The position numbers and the translations under genes were made by a program. From NCBI GenBank assembly GCA_040380855.1, contig JBEIIG010000013.1, forward strand, positions 1-64,000: a DNA stretch of 64,000 nt, written 5' to 3'. This document shows, piece by piece, positions 25,124-33,333 of this stretch. This stretch comes from VFMC01 sp040380855 (GTDB lineage Bacteria; Actinomycetota; Acidimicrobiia; Acidimicrobiales; Ilumatobacteraceae). Position 1 is the first letter of the stretch, and every line of letters starts with the position of its first letter. The notes beneath the pieces were generated by a model. That model was given only the letters and a program-made list of their open reading frames with translations, searched no databases and was not told the origin of the DNA.

Positions 25124-26677
25124 TCAGCCCAGGCGCGCCTGGCAGGCGGGCAGCCCGCCGAGCACGCCCTCGCGGAAGGCGTCGATCTTCTCGAACGCCG
25201 TTCCGAGCACGTCGGTGTTGCTGGCGTCGTCGCCCACCACCACGGCGGTGACCACGGCTTCGTCGAGGTCGCCGGCCGACAGCAGGATCTGCTGGTTCGG
25301 GTTCCGGGCCAGTTGGTTGCCGTCGGTGTCGAACAGCGGATTGCCTGCGGCGTCGAAGGCCGGGACGATGTCGACGATCCAGGCGCCGACCAGGCAGTCG
25401 CTCAGCAGCACACGCGGCTCGCCGGTGAGCGGGCTGCCGATGGCCGTCTGCACGGCATCGCTGTAGGCATTGGCGATCGGGTAGGCGAACGCGAGATCGC
25501 CCACCCCGGCATACAGCCGTTGGGCGAAGTCGGCGTCGTACACGATCGTGTTGGTCGACGCGCAGAACGTCGCCGTGTTGGCGAGTTGCTCGACGCCGCG
25601 ACCGTCGCAGTCGGGCACCGGGCCGCCGGGCGAGAACGGCTGCAACGTGGGCGAGGTGAACGCGACGTCGCCCGCCTGCAGCGTGGGTACCCAGAACGTG
25701 TCGAGCGCAATCGGCAGTGCCTCTGCGATGGCGGCGAAGGGCAGGTTGCCGCCCGTCTGGAAATCCTGCTCGGAGAACTGGAGGTCGATACGTGGGTTGG
25801 GGTTGTTCACGAAGTCGGCGCATCGGCCCACCCCGTTGATGAATCCCTCCTGGAACGCCCCTACACGATCGAACGCCGAACCGTGGCCATTGGGGTCGTT
25901 GGCCGAGTCGAAGCCGGGTGGATCGCGCACTTCGATCATGGCCAGCAGGCCAGCCTTCACATCGGCGTCGTCGAAGCGGATCGTCTCGCCCTCGCCTCGG
26001 GCGGCGTGGGCTGCCCAGGCGCCGGCGAAGCAGTCGGCCTGTTGTTCGGTCTCGATGGTGGGCAGGTTCAGGTCGAACACGCCGGCGCGCTGCTGGATGG
26101 CATGGCCGTACTCGTGGGCGGCGACGACGGCGACAGCAGCGGTGCCGTAGCGCTGCACGAGGTCGGGCAGCAACAGCGCGTCGTCGTACATGATCAGGTC
26201 GCCGCACGAGGTGTAGAACGCATTGCCCTCCACCTGGTCGTAGGTGACCGGGCCGTCGCAGCTCTGGGGGTCGTCCTGGCGTTCGGGATACATCGCGTAG
26301 ATGCCCGCGACCGGCTCGAACGCCCCACCGTAGGTGGGTTCGTAGGTGTCGGCCCAGAAGTCGGTGATGTCGGCGAACGCCGCATCGAGATAGCTGTCGT
26401 AGTCGCGAGGCGGCTTGCCGATGCCGAAGTCGATCGCGCCGCTCACCTCGGGGATCGGCACCGAGTCGGCCGTGCCGTTGTCGGTGACCACCGGTGCCGC
26501 CGTGTCGCCCGGCGCCTCGGTGTCGCCGGGTGCCGGAGCGGTGTCGGGCGTGGGCGTCGTGGGCACCACCTGGTCGACACTGTCGGACCGCCGTGCGGTG
26601 ACCGACACCTCGATCGAACCACACGCGGTGAGAGCCACAGTGGCCGCGACCACGAGGGCGAATCGCCGGCGGGACAT
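25124..26677 (-). CDS. neutral zinc metallopeptidase lipoprotein
   Basis: A 517-residue lipoprotein (lipobox LTAC, Cys19) with a Thr/Pro/Asp-rich linker. The zincin motif is HEYGH, and the third ligand is probably in TEQQADCFAGAWAAHAA, the signature of the YpfJ-type putative neutral zinc metallopeptidases. Cys residues in the mature part suggest disulfides. Active outside the cell on unknown proteins. A TATGCT hexamer is five bases upstream of the ATG on the coding strand. Confidence 0.88.
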   Translation of the reverse strand: MSRRRFALVVAATVALTACGSIEVSVTARRSDSVDQVVPTTPTPDTAPAPGDTEAPGDTAAPVVTDNGTADSVPIPEVSGAIDFGIGKPPRDYDSYLDAAFADITDFWADTYEPTYGGAFEPVAGIYAMYPERQDDPQSCDGPVTYDQVEGNAFYTSCGDLIMYDDALLLPDLVQRYGTAAVAVVAAHEYGHAIQQRAGVFDLNLPTIETEQQADCFAGAWAAHAARGEGETIRFDDADVKAGLLAMIEVRDPPGFDSANDPNGHGSAFDRVGAFQEGFINGVGRCADFVNNPNPRIDLQFSEQDFQTGGNLPFAAIAEALPIALDTFWVPTLQAGDVAFTSPTLQPFSPGGPVPDCDGRGVEQLANTATFCASTNTIVYDADFAQRLYAGVGDLAFAYPIANAYSDAVQTAIGSPLTGEPRVLLSDCLVGAWIVDIVPAFDAAGNPLFDTDGNQLARNPNQQILLSAGDLDEAVVTAVVVGDDASNTDVLGTAFEKIDAFREGVLGGLPACQARLG

Positions 26678-26736
26678 GGGGCGAGCATAGGCGCCCGATG
26701 ACGACTCCGGGCCTCGGCTCTGGTAGGAACCCCGGC

Positions 26737-27753
26737 ATGGCTGACCCAGTTGCCGGGGCCGACCGGCCCGACGCACCCGACCGCGACACCTTGCTCGCGA
26801 TGTTCGAGATCCAGAGCCGCATCAAGTCGTGCGACGAGCGGTTCCGCTCGATGCTGACGAGCGGCCAGATCCAACTCATCTACTACTCGCCGCGAGGCCA
26901 GGAGTGCATCAGCGCCGGGTGGGGGGTGCACCTGCGTCCCGACGACCAGGTGGTCACCATCTATCGCGGCTTGCACGACCACCTCGCCAAGGGTGTGCCG
27001 CTGCGCGAACTGTGGGCCGAGTTCCTCGGTCGCGCCACCGGCACCTGCAAGGGCAAGGGTGGCCCGATGCACATCACCCACCCCGAGTCGGGCCTGATGG
27101 TCACCACCGGCATCGTGGGTGCGGGCATCCCCATCGCCACCGGCTTCGGCCTCGCAGCGCAGCTCGACGGCTCCGACCGGGTGTGCGTGGTGAACTTCGG
27201 CGATGGCGCCAGCAACATCGGCGCCTTCCACGAAGGCCTCAACCTGGCTGCCGTGTGGAACCTGCCGGTGGTGTTCGTGTGCCAGAACAACCTCTACGGA
27301 GAGCACACCCCGTACCGCATGGTCACCGGTGTCGACCACATCAGCGACCGTGCCGCCGGCTACGGCATGGCGGGGGTCACCGTCGACGGCAACGATCCGG
27401 TGGCCACCTGGAAGGTGATGGGCGAGGCGATCGCCCGGGCCCGCGCCGGTGAGGGCCCCACGCTGGTCGAAGCCCGTACGTATCGCTTCTGGGGTCACCT
27501 CATGGGCGATGCCATGGAGTACATGGACAAAGACGAGCGCAAGGCCGCCATGGCCGCCGACCCGGTGCTGCGCTACCGCGAGTGGCTGCTGGCCAACGGC
27601 CACGCCACCGAGGAGCAGCTCGCCGAGGTGGAACAGACCGTCCTCGCCGCCATCGACGACGCCGTCGAGTTCGCGATGAACAGCCCCTATCCCGATGCGT
27701 CCGAGCTCTACACCGACGTCTACGCCACCGTGCCCGGAGGTGCCCAGTCATGA
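26737..27753 (+). CDS. thiamine-diphosphate-dependent dehydrogenase E1 alpha subunit (pyruvate/acetoin/branched-chain 2-oxoacid type)
   Basis: A 338-residue E1 alpha. The ThDP motif runs from GDGASNIGAFHEGLN to VFVCQNN, and the phosphorylation-loop region YRFWGHLMGDAMEY is present. It decarboxylates a 2-oxo acid or acetoin and passes the acyl or hydroxyalkyl group to a lipoyl domain. It overlaps E1 beta by four bases. ATG 26737 was preferred over the GTG/ATG-rich region upstream; AGGAA and a TAGGAA hexamer at seven bases precede it. Which substrate is used cannot be read from the sequence. Confidence 0.92.
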   Translation: MADPVAGADRPDAPDRDTLLAMFEIQSRIKSCDERFRSMLTSGQIQLIYYSPRGQECISAGWGVHLRPDDQVVTIYRGLHDHLAKGVPLRELWAEFLGRATGTCKGKGGPMHITHPESGLMVTTGIVGAGIPIATGFGLAAQLDGSDRVCVVNFGDGASNIGAFHEGLNLAAVWNLPVVFVCQNNLYGEHTPYRMVTGVDHISDRAAGYGMAGVTVDGNDPVATWKVMGEAIARARAGEGPTLVEARTYRFWGHLMGDAMEYMDKDERKAAMAADPVLRYREWLLANGHATEEQLAEVEQTVLAAIDDAVEFAMNSPYPDASELYTDVYATVPGGAQS

Positions 27754-28760
27754 CCGACACCGCTGCTCCCGAGATCCCCGTGCTGATGACCGGCCTGGCC
27801 ATCAACCAGGCACTCGACATCGCCATGACCATCGATCCGAAGGTGATCATGCTGGGCGAAGACATCGCCGAGCCCTCCGGTGGCGTCTACAAGGTGACCA
27901 AAGGCTTGTCGACCAAGCACGGTGCGCACCGTGTGCGCAAGACCCCCATCAGCGAGCAGGCCATCGTCGGCGCCGCCATCGGTGCCGCCATCGCCGGGTA
28001 CCGCCCCATCGCCGAGATCATGATCATGGACTTCCTGGCCGTGTGCCTCGACCAGGTCAGCAACCACGCCGGCAAGATCCGCTACATGAGCGGTGGGCAG
28101 ACCACCGTGCCGATGGTCATCCGCACCTCGGCCGGAGCAGGTCGCGGCTTCGGCGCGCAGCACAGCGAGATGCTCGAGGCCTGGGCCGTGCACACCCCCG
28201 GCATCAAGGTGGTCGTCCCGTCCACCCCGGCCGACGCCAAGGGCTTGTTGCTCAGCTCGATCTTCGACGACGACCCGGTGCTGTTCGTCGAGCAGATGAT
28301 GCTGTACTGGAACCCGGCGGTGGCCGGCCCGGTGCCCCCCGGCGATGTGCGCATCCCGCTGGGCGTGGCCGACGTGAAGCGCGAGGGCAGCGACGTGACC
28401 ATCGTGTCGTACGGCCGCCAGGTGCACGACTGCCTGGCCGTGGCCGCCAAGCTGGCCGACGAGGGCGTGAGCTGCGAGGTGGTCGACCTGCGCACGCTGG
28501 TGCCGCTCGACGAGGCCACGGTGCTGGCCTCGGTGGCCAAGACCAAGCGGGCCGTCATCGTGCACGAGGCGGTGCAGGTGTGCGGCTTCGGAGCCGAGCT
28601 GTCGAGCCGCATCCACGAGGAGCTGTTCGGCGAGCTGGCCGGTCCGGTGCGCCGTGTGGGCGGGGCCAACACCCCGGTGCCCTATGCCTCGAACCTCGAG
28701 GCCGACTTCATCCCGCAGCAGGCCGATATCGAGGCAGCGGTCCGCCGCACCCTCGGCTAG
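27750..28760 (+). CDS. thiamine-diphosphate-dependent dehydrogenase E1 beta subunit
   Basis: A 336-residue E1 beta (transketolase central and C-terminal domains). Visible are the conserved MLGEDIAEPSGGVYKVTKGL, TPISEQAIVGAAIGAAIAGYRPIAE, and the C-terminal domain with VDLRTLVPLD. It pairs with the preceding E1 alpha, which it overlaps by ATGA. No E2 acyltransferase or E3 lies near; only a single lipoyl domain is found 760 bases downstream. The gene ends next to the convergent DUF305 gene. Confidence 0.93.
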   Translation: MTDTAAPEIPVLMTGLAINQALDIAMTIDPKVIMLGEDIAEPSGGVYKVTKGLSTKHGAHRVRKTPISEQAIVGAAIGAAIAGYRPIAEIMIMDFLAVCLDQVSNHAGKIRYMSGGQTTVPMVIRTSAGAGRGFGAQHSEMLEAWAVHTPGIKVVVPSTPADAKGLLLSSIFDDDPVLFVEQMMLYWNPAVAGPVPPGDVRIPLGVADVKREGSDVTIVSYGRQVHDCLAVAAKLADEGVSCEVVDLRTLVPLDEATVLASVAKTKRAVIVHEAVQVCGFGAELSSRIHEELFGELAGPVRRVGGANTPVPYASNLEADFIPQQADIEAAVRRTLG

Positions 28761-28811
28761 GTCGGCTAGGTCGGCTCGGGGCGAGTCGGCGCAGGACTCG
28801 GTCAGGTCGGG

Positions 28812-29492
28812 CTAGTTCTGGCTGGCGGCGAGCAGCGCCGCCATCTCGTCGATCTCACCGCGCTGGCCCTTCACCATCGAGGCAGCCATCTTCTTCACCT
28901 CGTCGGTGGCGGCGTGCATCGCGGCGTGTTCGGCCATGTGCACACCGCCCTGGTGGTGGGCGGTCATCAGCGCCACGAACTGAGCGTCGGCCTCGGCGCC
29001 GGTGGCCCGCCGCAACGCGTCGATGTCGGCGTCGGTGGCGAGGCCGGGCATGCGGTCGAGGGCGACGGGTTCGTCCATCCAGGCCATCGCCACGTCGGTC
29101 TCGTTCACCTCGGAGGCCCCGTAGTCGCGCAACAACTGGATCATGCGGCCGATCTCGATGTTCTGGCCGACGACGATCTCGCGGGCGATGGTGCGCAGGG
29201 CCGGGTCGGTGTCGGGGCGGTCGAGGAAGATCAACGACATCTGCACGGCCTGCTCGTGGTGCACTCGCATGTCCTGCAGGAACCCGGTGTCGGTGGTACC
29301 CGGGTCGGGGATGGCGCGGTTGTTGCCGACCAGGTAGCCGAGCGCCGCAGCCAGGACGGCCACCGCGATCACGAGGGTGACGAGGTTGATCGGATTGCGC
29401 CACCACGGCAGCACCTCGATGTCGTCGTCGACAGTGGGGGTTGCATCGGCAGGAGATTCGGGGGAGGGCTCGGGGGTCACAGTTCGTAGCAT
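28812..29492 (-). CDS. DUF305 family protein, membrane anchored
   Basis: A 226-residue protein with an acidic cytoplasmic N-terminus, one membrane helix (INLVTLVIAVAVLAAALGYLV) and an external four-helix ferritin-like DUF305 domain. The paired motifs HHEQAVQMS and HHQGGVHMAEHAA are the hallmark, with clustered His and Met suggesting metal binding, possibly copper. ATG 29492 begins a normal N-terminus; longer reading enters the lipoyl gene region. The function of DUF305 proteins is not established. Confidence 0.85.
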   Translation of the reverse strand: MLRTVTPEPSPESPADATPTVDDDIEVLPWWRNPINLVTLVIAVAVLAAALGYLVGNNRAIPDPGTTDTGFLQDMRVHHEQAVQMSLIFLDRPDTDPALRTIAREIVVGQNIEIGRMIQLLRDYGASEVNETDVAMAWMDEPVALDRMPGLATDADIDALRRATGAEADAQFVALMTAHHQGGVHMAEHAAMHAATDEVKKMAASMVKGQRGEIDEMAALLAASQN

Positions 29493-29520
29493 CCCACGCC
29501 GCTCGGGTAAGAAACCCGTC

Positions 29521-29751
29521 ATGGCAACCCCCATCAGCATCCCCAAGCTCGGCGTCTCGATGACCGAGGGCACCCTCGTCGAGTGGCTGGTCGCCGACGG
29601 CGCCACCGTCGCGCCCGGCGATCCGCTCTATCGCATCGAGACCGACAAGGTCGAGAACGAGATCGAGGCGCCGGTTGCCGGCGTCGTGCGCCGCACCGGT
29701 GAAGAGGGCGAGACCTACACCGTGGGCACCCAGATCGGGAGCATCGAGTAA
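29521..29751 (+). CDS. free-standing lipoyl (biotinyl/lipoyl-attachment) domain protein
   Basis: A 76-residue protein that is only a lipoyl domain. It begins ISIPKLGVSMTEGTLVEWL and has the attachment turn ETDKVENEIEAP with the lipoylated Lys, then GVVRRTGEEGETYTVGTQIG. In most organisms this domain is fused to the E2 acyltransferase. Here it stands alone near the E1 genes and is followed three bases later by an SDR gene. It could be a swinging carrier for the E1 complex, with the E2 core elsewhere. TAAGAA precedes the ATG by seven bases. Confidence 0.88.
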   Translation: MATPISIPKLGVSMTEGTLVEWLVADGATVAPGDPLYRIETDKVENEIEAPVAGVVRRTGEEGETYTVGTQIGSIE

Positions 29752-29754
29752 CCG

Positions 29755-30495
29755 ATGGACATCGCGGGAAAGGTGGCCCTGGTCACGGGTGCTGCAACGG
29801 GTATCGGCCGGGCCACCGCCGTGGCGCTCGCCCGTGAGGGGGCCTCGGTCGCAGTCGTCGACCGCGATCTCGCGGGTGCGCGGGCAACCGTCGAACTGAT
29901 CGAAGCGGCAGGTGGCCGGGCCCTTGCCGTGCAGGCCGATGTCTCGCGGCCCGACGACATCCGGGCCATGTTCGCTGCTGCCGAGGATGCCTTTGGTGGT
30001 GTCGACATCGTGCACAACAACGCCGGGCTGATCTGCGGCGAACCGGTATGGCCCGACAGCGACCTCGACCGCATCATGGCCGTCATCGCCGTCAACCTGG
30101 GTGGGGTGGCCATGGGTACGGCGGCCGGTGTCCACGCGCTCCGGCGCCGCGGCGGTGGGGTGATCGTCAACACGGCGTCGGTGGCAGCACTGGCACCCAT
30201 GCCCACCGACCCGGTCTACTCGGCCACGAAGGCGGGGGTGGTCAGGGTGACCGAGAGTTGTGCCGGACTGGCTGCCGAGGGGATCCGGGTGAACGCCGTG
30301 CTGCCCGGCATGGTCGACACCGACATGACCCACAAGCACACGGGCGACGGCACCCGGCCGGCCAAGTGGCTCGAGCCGATCATCGCCGCCACCACCTTGC
30401 TCAGCGCCGACGACATCGCTGCCGCCGTGCTCGACCTCGTCCGCGACGAGTCCGCGGTGGCCGTGGCGCGCGTGGTGGCGAACCAGCGACCCTGA
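29755..30495 (+). CDS. short-chain dehydrogenase/reductase
   Basis: A 246-residue classical SDR. The NAD(P)-binding motif is TGAATGIG, NNAG follows at about residue 85, and the catalytic Ser and Tyr-x3-Lys are in VNTASVAALAP and YSATKAG. An Asp at the end of the second strand (VVDRDLAG) suggests NAD preference. It follows the lipoyl-domain gene by three bases. A co-factor-linked alcohol/ketone step connected with acetoin or a 2-oxo acid is possible but inferred only from position. Confidence 0.9.
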   Translation: MDIAGKVALVTGAATGIGRATAVALAREGASVAVVDRDLAGARATVELIEAAGGRALAVQADVSRPDDIRAMFAAAEDAFGGVDIVHNNAGLICGEPVWPDSDLDRIMAVIAVNLGGVAMGTAAGVHALRRRGGGVIVNTASVAALAPMPTDPVYSATKAGVVRVTESCAGLAAEGIRVNAVLPGMVDTDMTHKHTGDGTRPAKWLEPIIAATTLLSADDIAAAVLDLVRDESAVAVARVVANQRP

Positions 30496-30522
30496 TCGCC
30501 GGAAGCGGCCGAGCGGCCTCGT

Positions 30523-31176
30523 CTACAACGGGGCAGGGCTCTCGTCGGGGAAGTACATCGGCGTGCCGTGCTGTTCGGCGCTGTGCTCGACAGCGGTGCG
30601 GTGCACCGCCGAGGTGGTCGGCAGATCGATCAGCCCGGCCGAGGCGGCACCCACCAGCAGACTGCTGACGGTCACCTTGCGCTGGGCGTCGGCCACGGCG
30701 ACGAGTGCCTCGAGCAGTTGCGACCGCTCGCTGTGCTCACCCAGGAACTGGGCGATCACGCTGACGTCGTTCTTGCGCAGTGTGAGCGGTTCGCTCTCCG
30801 ACAGCGAGCGGAGCGTGCGGACGAGGGTGAAGTACGAGGCCACCACCGAGGTGGGGTCGCTCGGGTCGAACGGTACCGAGCGGCCAGCTGCGCTGATCGT
30901 TCCCGCGGGATCGATGACGACACCCTCGCTGCGGTTGGGCAGCAGATGGGTCACGTCGACGCCATAGGCGGCGGCGAGGTCGGCCACGGTGGCCGCGTCG
31001 AGCGGCAACAGGCCTGCCTCTGCATCGCGCAACGTTGCAGTGCTGAAGCGGCCGCCGCTCTTTCGAGCGACGTACCACAGCGGTCGACGGTTCGACACCC
31101 GCACCTCGCGCAGTCGGTCACCAACGCGGCGGACGAACAACGGGCTGGGGGCTCCGATGTGCTTGCCGTTGATCAT
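30523..31176 (-). CDS. XRE-family DNA-binding regulator
   Basis: A 217-residue protein. The N-terminal 75 residues form a helix-turn-helix (FVRRVGDRLREVRVSNRRPLWYVARKSGGRFSTATLRDAEAGLLPLDAATVADLAAAYGVDVTHLLP), followed by an uncharacterised C-terminal helical domain. The start is fixed by a strong GAGGAGGTG ribosome-binding site before ATG 31176; an earlier in-frame start lacks one. Two inverted repeats and a TTGACA box lie just upstream, which suggests autoregulation. Confidence 0.82.
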   Translation of the reverse strand: MINGKHIGAPSPLFVRRVGDRLREVRVSNRRPLWYVARKSGGRFSTATLRDAEAGLLPLDAATVADLAAAYGVDVTHLLPNRSEGVVIDPAGTISAAGRSVPFDPSDPTSVVASYFTLVRTLRSLSESEPLTLRKNDVSVIAQFLGEHSERSQLLEALVAVADAQRKVTVSSLLVGAASAGLIDLPTTSAVHRTAVEHSAEQHGTPMYFPDESPAPL

Positions 31177-31217
31177 GCCGTTCACCTCCTCGTCGTCGCC
31201 GGCCTGGGCCGGCCGGC

Positions 31218-31282
31218 TGTCAGCGTGCTGACAACAGAGGTATCGGTGCATCGAGGCACCGACGTGACCGTTGGTTTGTCAA
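31218..31282 (-). promoter_or_regulatory. candidate promoter/operator of the XRE regulator
   Basis: On the coding strand a consensus TTGACA (31277-31282) overlaps the stop codon of the acyl-CoA dehydrogenase gene. It is followed by two dyads: TCGGTGC with GCACCGA (31243-31262) and TGTCAGC with GCTGACA (31218-31233). The dyads sit where -10 and initial transcribed sequence would be, a usual place for repressor binding. Confidence 0.4.
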
Positions 31283-32571
31283 GACTTCGTGATGCGCTGG
31301 GCCTGGCTGAACGGGATGTCCTTGTCGACGCGCGGTTCGGCGCCGAGCCCCAACACGCGCTCGCCGATGATGTTGCGCTGGATCTCGTCGCTGCCACCGG
31401 CGATGCGGTAGCCCGGCGCGCCGAGCACGTGCTCGCTCCAGGCGTAGGTGCCCCATTCACCGGTGTCGGCCACGAGTCGCGGGCCGAGGATCGACGAGAT
31501 CGCATCCGACACCCGGGCCATGTTGGCCGTCCACATCAACTTGCCGAGCGAGCCCTCCGGGCCAGGTGTCTGGCCGGCCTTCAGCCGGGCAGCGGCACGC
31601 CGGTTGGTGTACTGGGCCACCTTGTACTGGATGTACAGGTCGGCGAGCGTCTGGCGGATGACGGGGTCGCCGGTGAGGCCGAAGTGCTCGGCCACCGCGA
31701 GGACCTGCCGGTACCCACCGCCTGCGTGGCCACCGCCACCGCCACCCGAGTGGTCGCGTTCGAAGCCGAGGCAGGTGAGCGCCACGCGCCATCCCTCGCC
31801 GACCGGGCCCAGTCGCAACGTGTCGGGCAGGCGCACATCGGTGAGGAACACCTCGTTGAAGTTGGCGCCGCCGCTCATCTGCTTGATCGGGCGCACCTCG
31901 ACGCCGGGTGCGTCGAGCGGCACCATGAAGGCGGTGAGGCCCTTGTGCTTGGGCACGTCCCAGTCGTGGCGGGTGATGGCGAGGCCCCATTGCGCGAACC
32001 GGGCACCCGACGTCCACACCTTCTGTCCGTTCAGTACCCACTCGTCGCCGTCGAGCACGGCCCGCGTGGTGAGCGAGGCCAGGTCGCTGCCCGCCGAGGG
32101 CTCGCTGAACAACTGGCAGCCGTAGATGTCCTGGCGCATCAGCGGGGCGATGAAGCGCTGCTGCTGCTCGGGGGTGCCGAACGCTGCCACGGTGGTGGCG
32201 ATGAGCCCCATCGAGGTGGGCGGCAGTTCGCCTGCCGACGGCACGTGGAACTTCGCCTCCTCGCTGTTGTACGCGCGCACATAGCTGGTGGGCAGGCCAC
32301 GCCCGCCCACCGCCTCGGGCCAGTTCAACATCGCGTAGCCGGCATCGAACTTCAGGCGCTGCCAGCGCTGGCACGCCTCGAGGCGGGCGCGCTCTTCGTC
32401 TTCGGAGATGTTGTGGAACACGGCCACGCTGTCGCTGCCCTGCCCCCACACGGTGACGGCCGACTCGTCGTCGCCAGAGGTGTCGACCTCGGCGAGCGGT
32501 TCGGCGTGGTCCTCCAGCCAGACGCGGGCTTCTTTGCGGAACAGTTCGAGATCGGGGAGTTCGGCAGGCAC
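31279..32571 (-). CDS. acyl-CoA dehydrogenase family protein
   Basis: A 430-residue flavoprotein. Family hallmarks are CQLFSEPSAGSDLASL, LNGQKVWTSGARFAQWGL and the C-terminal GGSDEIQRNIIGERVLGLGAEP. A glycine-rich stretch (SGGGGGGHAGGG) lies in the helical C-terminal domain. It is not close in sequence to the copy at 412-1644. Starts at GTG with TAGCGT exactly seven bases upstream. Divergent from bioY. Substrate unknown; the nearby ligase/hydratase operon suggests a shared catabolic route. Confidence 0.9.
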   Translation of the reverse strand: MPAELPDLELFRKEARVWLEDHAEPLAEVDTSGDDESAVTVWGQGSDSVAVFHNISEDEERARLEACQRWQRLKFDAGYAMLNWPEAVGGRGLPTSYVRAYNSEEAKFHVPSAGELPPTSMGLIATTVAAFGTPEQQQRFIAPLMRQDIYGCQLFSEPSAGSDLASLTTRAVLDGDEWVLNGQKVWTSGARFAQWGLAITRHDWDVPKHKGLTAFMVPLDAPGVEVRPIKQMSGGANFNEVFLTDVRLPDTLRLGPVGEGWRVALTCLGFERDHSGGGGGGHAGGGYRQVLAVAEHFGLTGDPVIRQTLADLYIQYKVAQYTNRRAAARLKAGQTPGPEGSLGKLMWTANMARVSDAISSILGPRLVADTGEWGTYAWSEHVLGAPGYRIAGGSDEIQRNIIGERVLGLGAEPRVDKDIPFSQAQRITKS

Positions 32572-32578
32572 GGAACGA

Positions 32579-32584
32579 ACGCTA
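32579..32584 (-). promoter_or_regulatory. -10 hexamer TAGCGT, leaderless start of acyl-CoA dehydrogenase
   Basis: Coding-strand TAGCGT is separated from the GTG start codon at 32571 by exactly seven bases. Confidence 0.45.
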
Positions 32585-32690
32585 TGGCGATCCGGGCGCG
32601 GGTGACGAGTCAGGCCGACCCACCGGCCGAGGAGGCCATGGAGGAACGAGTGTGGCTACTGTTCAGGTGCTGATTCGAAGGGAACTTGAG

Positions 32691-33308
32691 ATGTCCGACT
32701 CCACGCTCATCATTAACAACGTCTGGGCTCCGCCGAGCGACCGCATCACCGCAGCGCTTCGAGTGGGTGTGCTGATTGTCGGTTTCGCCCTGCTCACTGC
32801 AGCATTGGCTCAGTTCGAGCTTCGCCTGGGCTTTACTCCGGTCCCGATCACGGGCCAGACGCTCGGCGTGCTCCTCGCCGGTGCCGCCCTCGGCCCTGCG
32901 CTCGGTTCGTCGTCGCAGTTGTTGTACTGGGCGATGGGGATGATGGGATTGCCCTTCTACGCTGGCGGGAAGAGCGGCTGGACTCAGGCGACCGGAGCGA
33001 CCATGGGGTACTTCGTTGGATTCATCATCGCCGCTGCCGCAGTTGGCTACTTGGCGCAGCGTCGCAGTGATCGCAACTTCGCCTCTTCGCTTGCAGCCAT
33101 GTCGCTGGGCACGATCGTCATCTATGCCTGCGGTGCTGGATGGCTTGCGCATTCGTTGGGTATTCCTCTCGCGACTGGCGAGACGAACGCCATTGCGCTC
33201 GGCGTGACCCCCTTCCTCATCGGCGACGCCGTGAAACTGGTCATCGCTGGTGCGCTGCTGCCGGCGTCGTGGATCATGGTGCGACGAGTGAGGGGCCAGC
33301 AGGACTGA
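32691..33308 (+). CDS. bioY: BioY-type biotin transporter substrate-binding component
   Basis: A 205-residue integral membrane protein with about six helices and the BioY pattern FTPVPITGQTLGVLLAGAALGP followed by LYWAMGMMGLPFYAGG. BioY is the S component of ECF-type vitamin transporters; it works with EcfA/EcfT or alone. No ecfA or ecfT is present here. ATG 32691 was chosen because GAAGGGA lies ten bases upstream; an in-frame GTG at 32652 is less likely. GC content (about 60 percent by inspection of sample lines) is lower than in neighbouring genes. Confidence 0.92.
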   Translation: MSDSTLIINNVWAPPSDRITAALRVGVLIVGFALLTAALAQFELRLGFTPVPITGQTLGVLLAGAALGPALGSSSQLLYWAMGMMGLPFYAGGKSGWTQATGATMGYFVGFIIAAAAVGYLAQRRSDRNFASSLAAMSLGTIVIYACGAGWLAHSLGIPLATGETNAIALGVTPFLIGDAVKLVIAGALLPASWIMVRRVRGQQD

Positions 33309-33333
33309 GGGCACCGATACCGAGAATCAATCG

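Noticed and set aside
29521..30495. Lipoyl domain fused to the SDR as a single protein
   Set aside because: They share a frame, but a TAA ends the lipoyl domain and a new ATG follows; TAA is not a recoding signal here and both products are complete.
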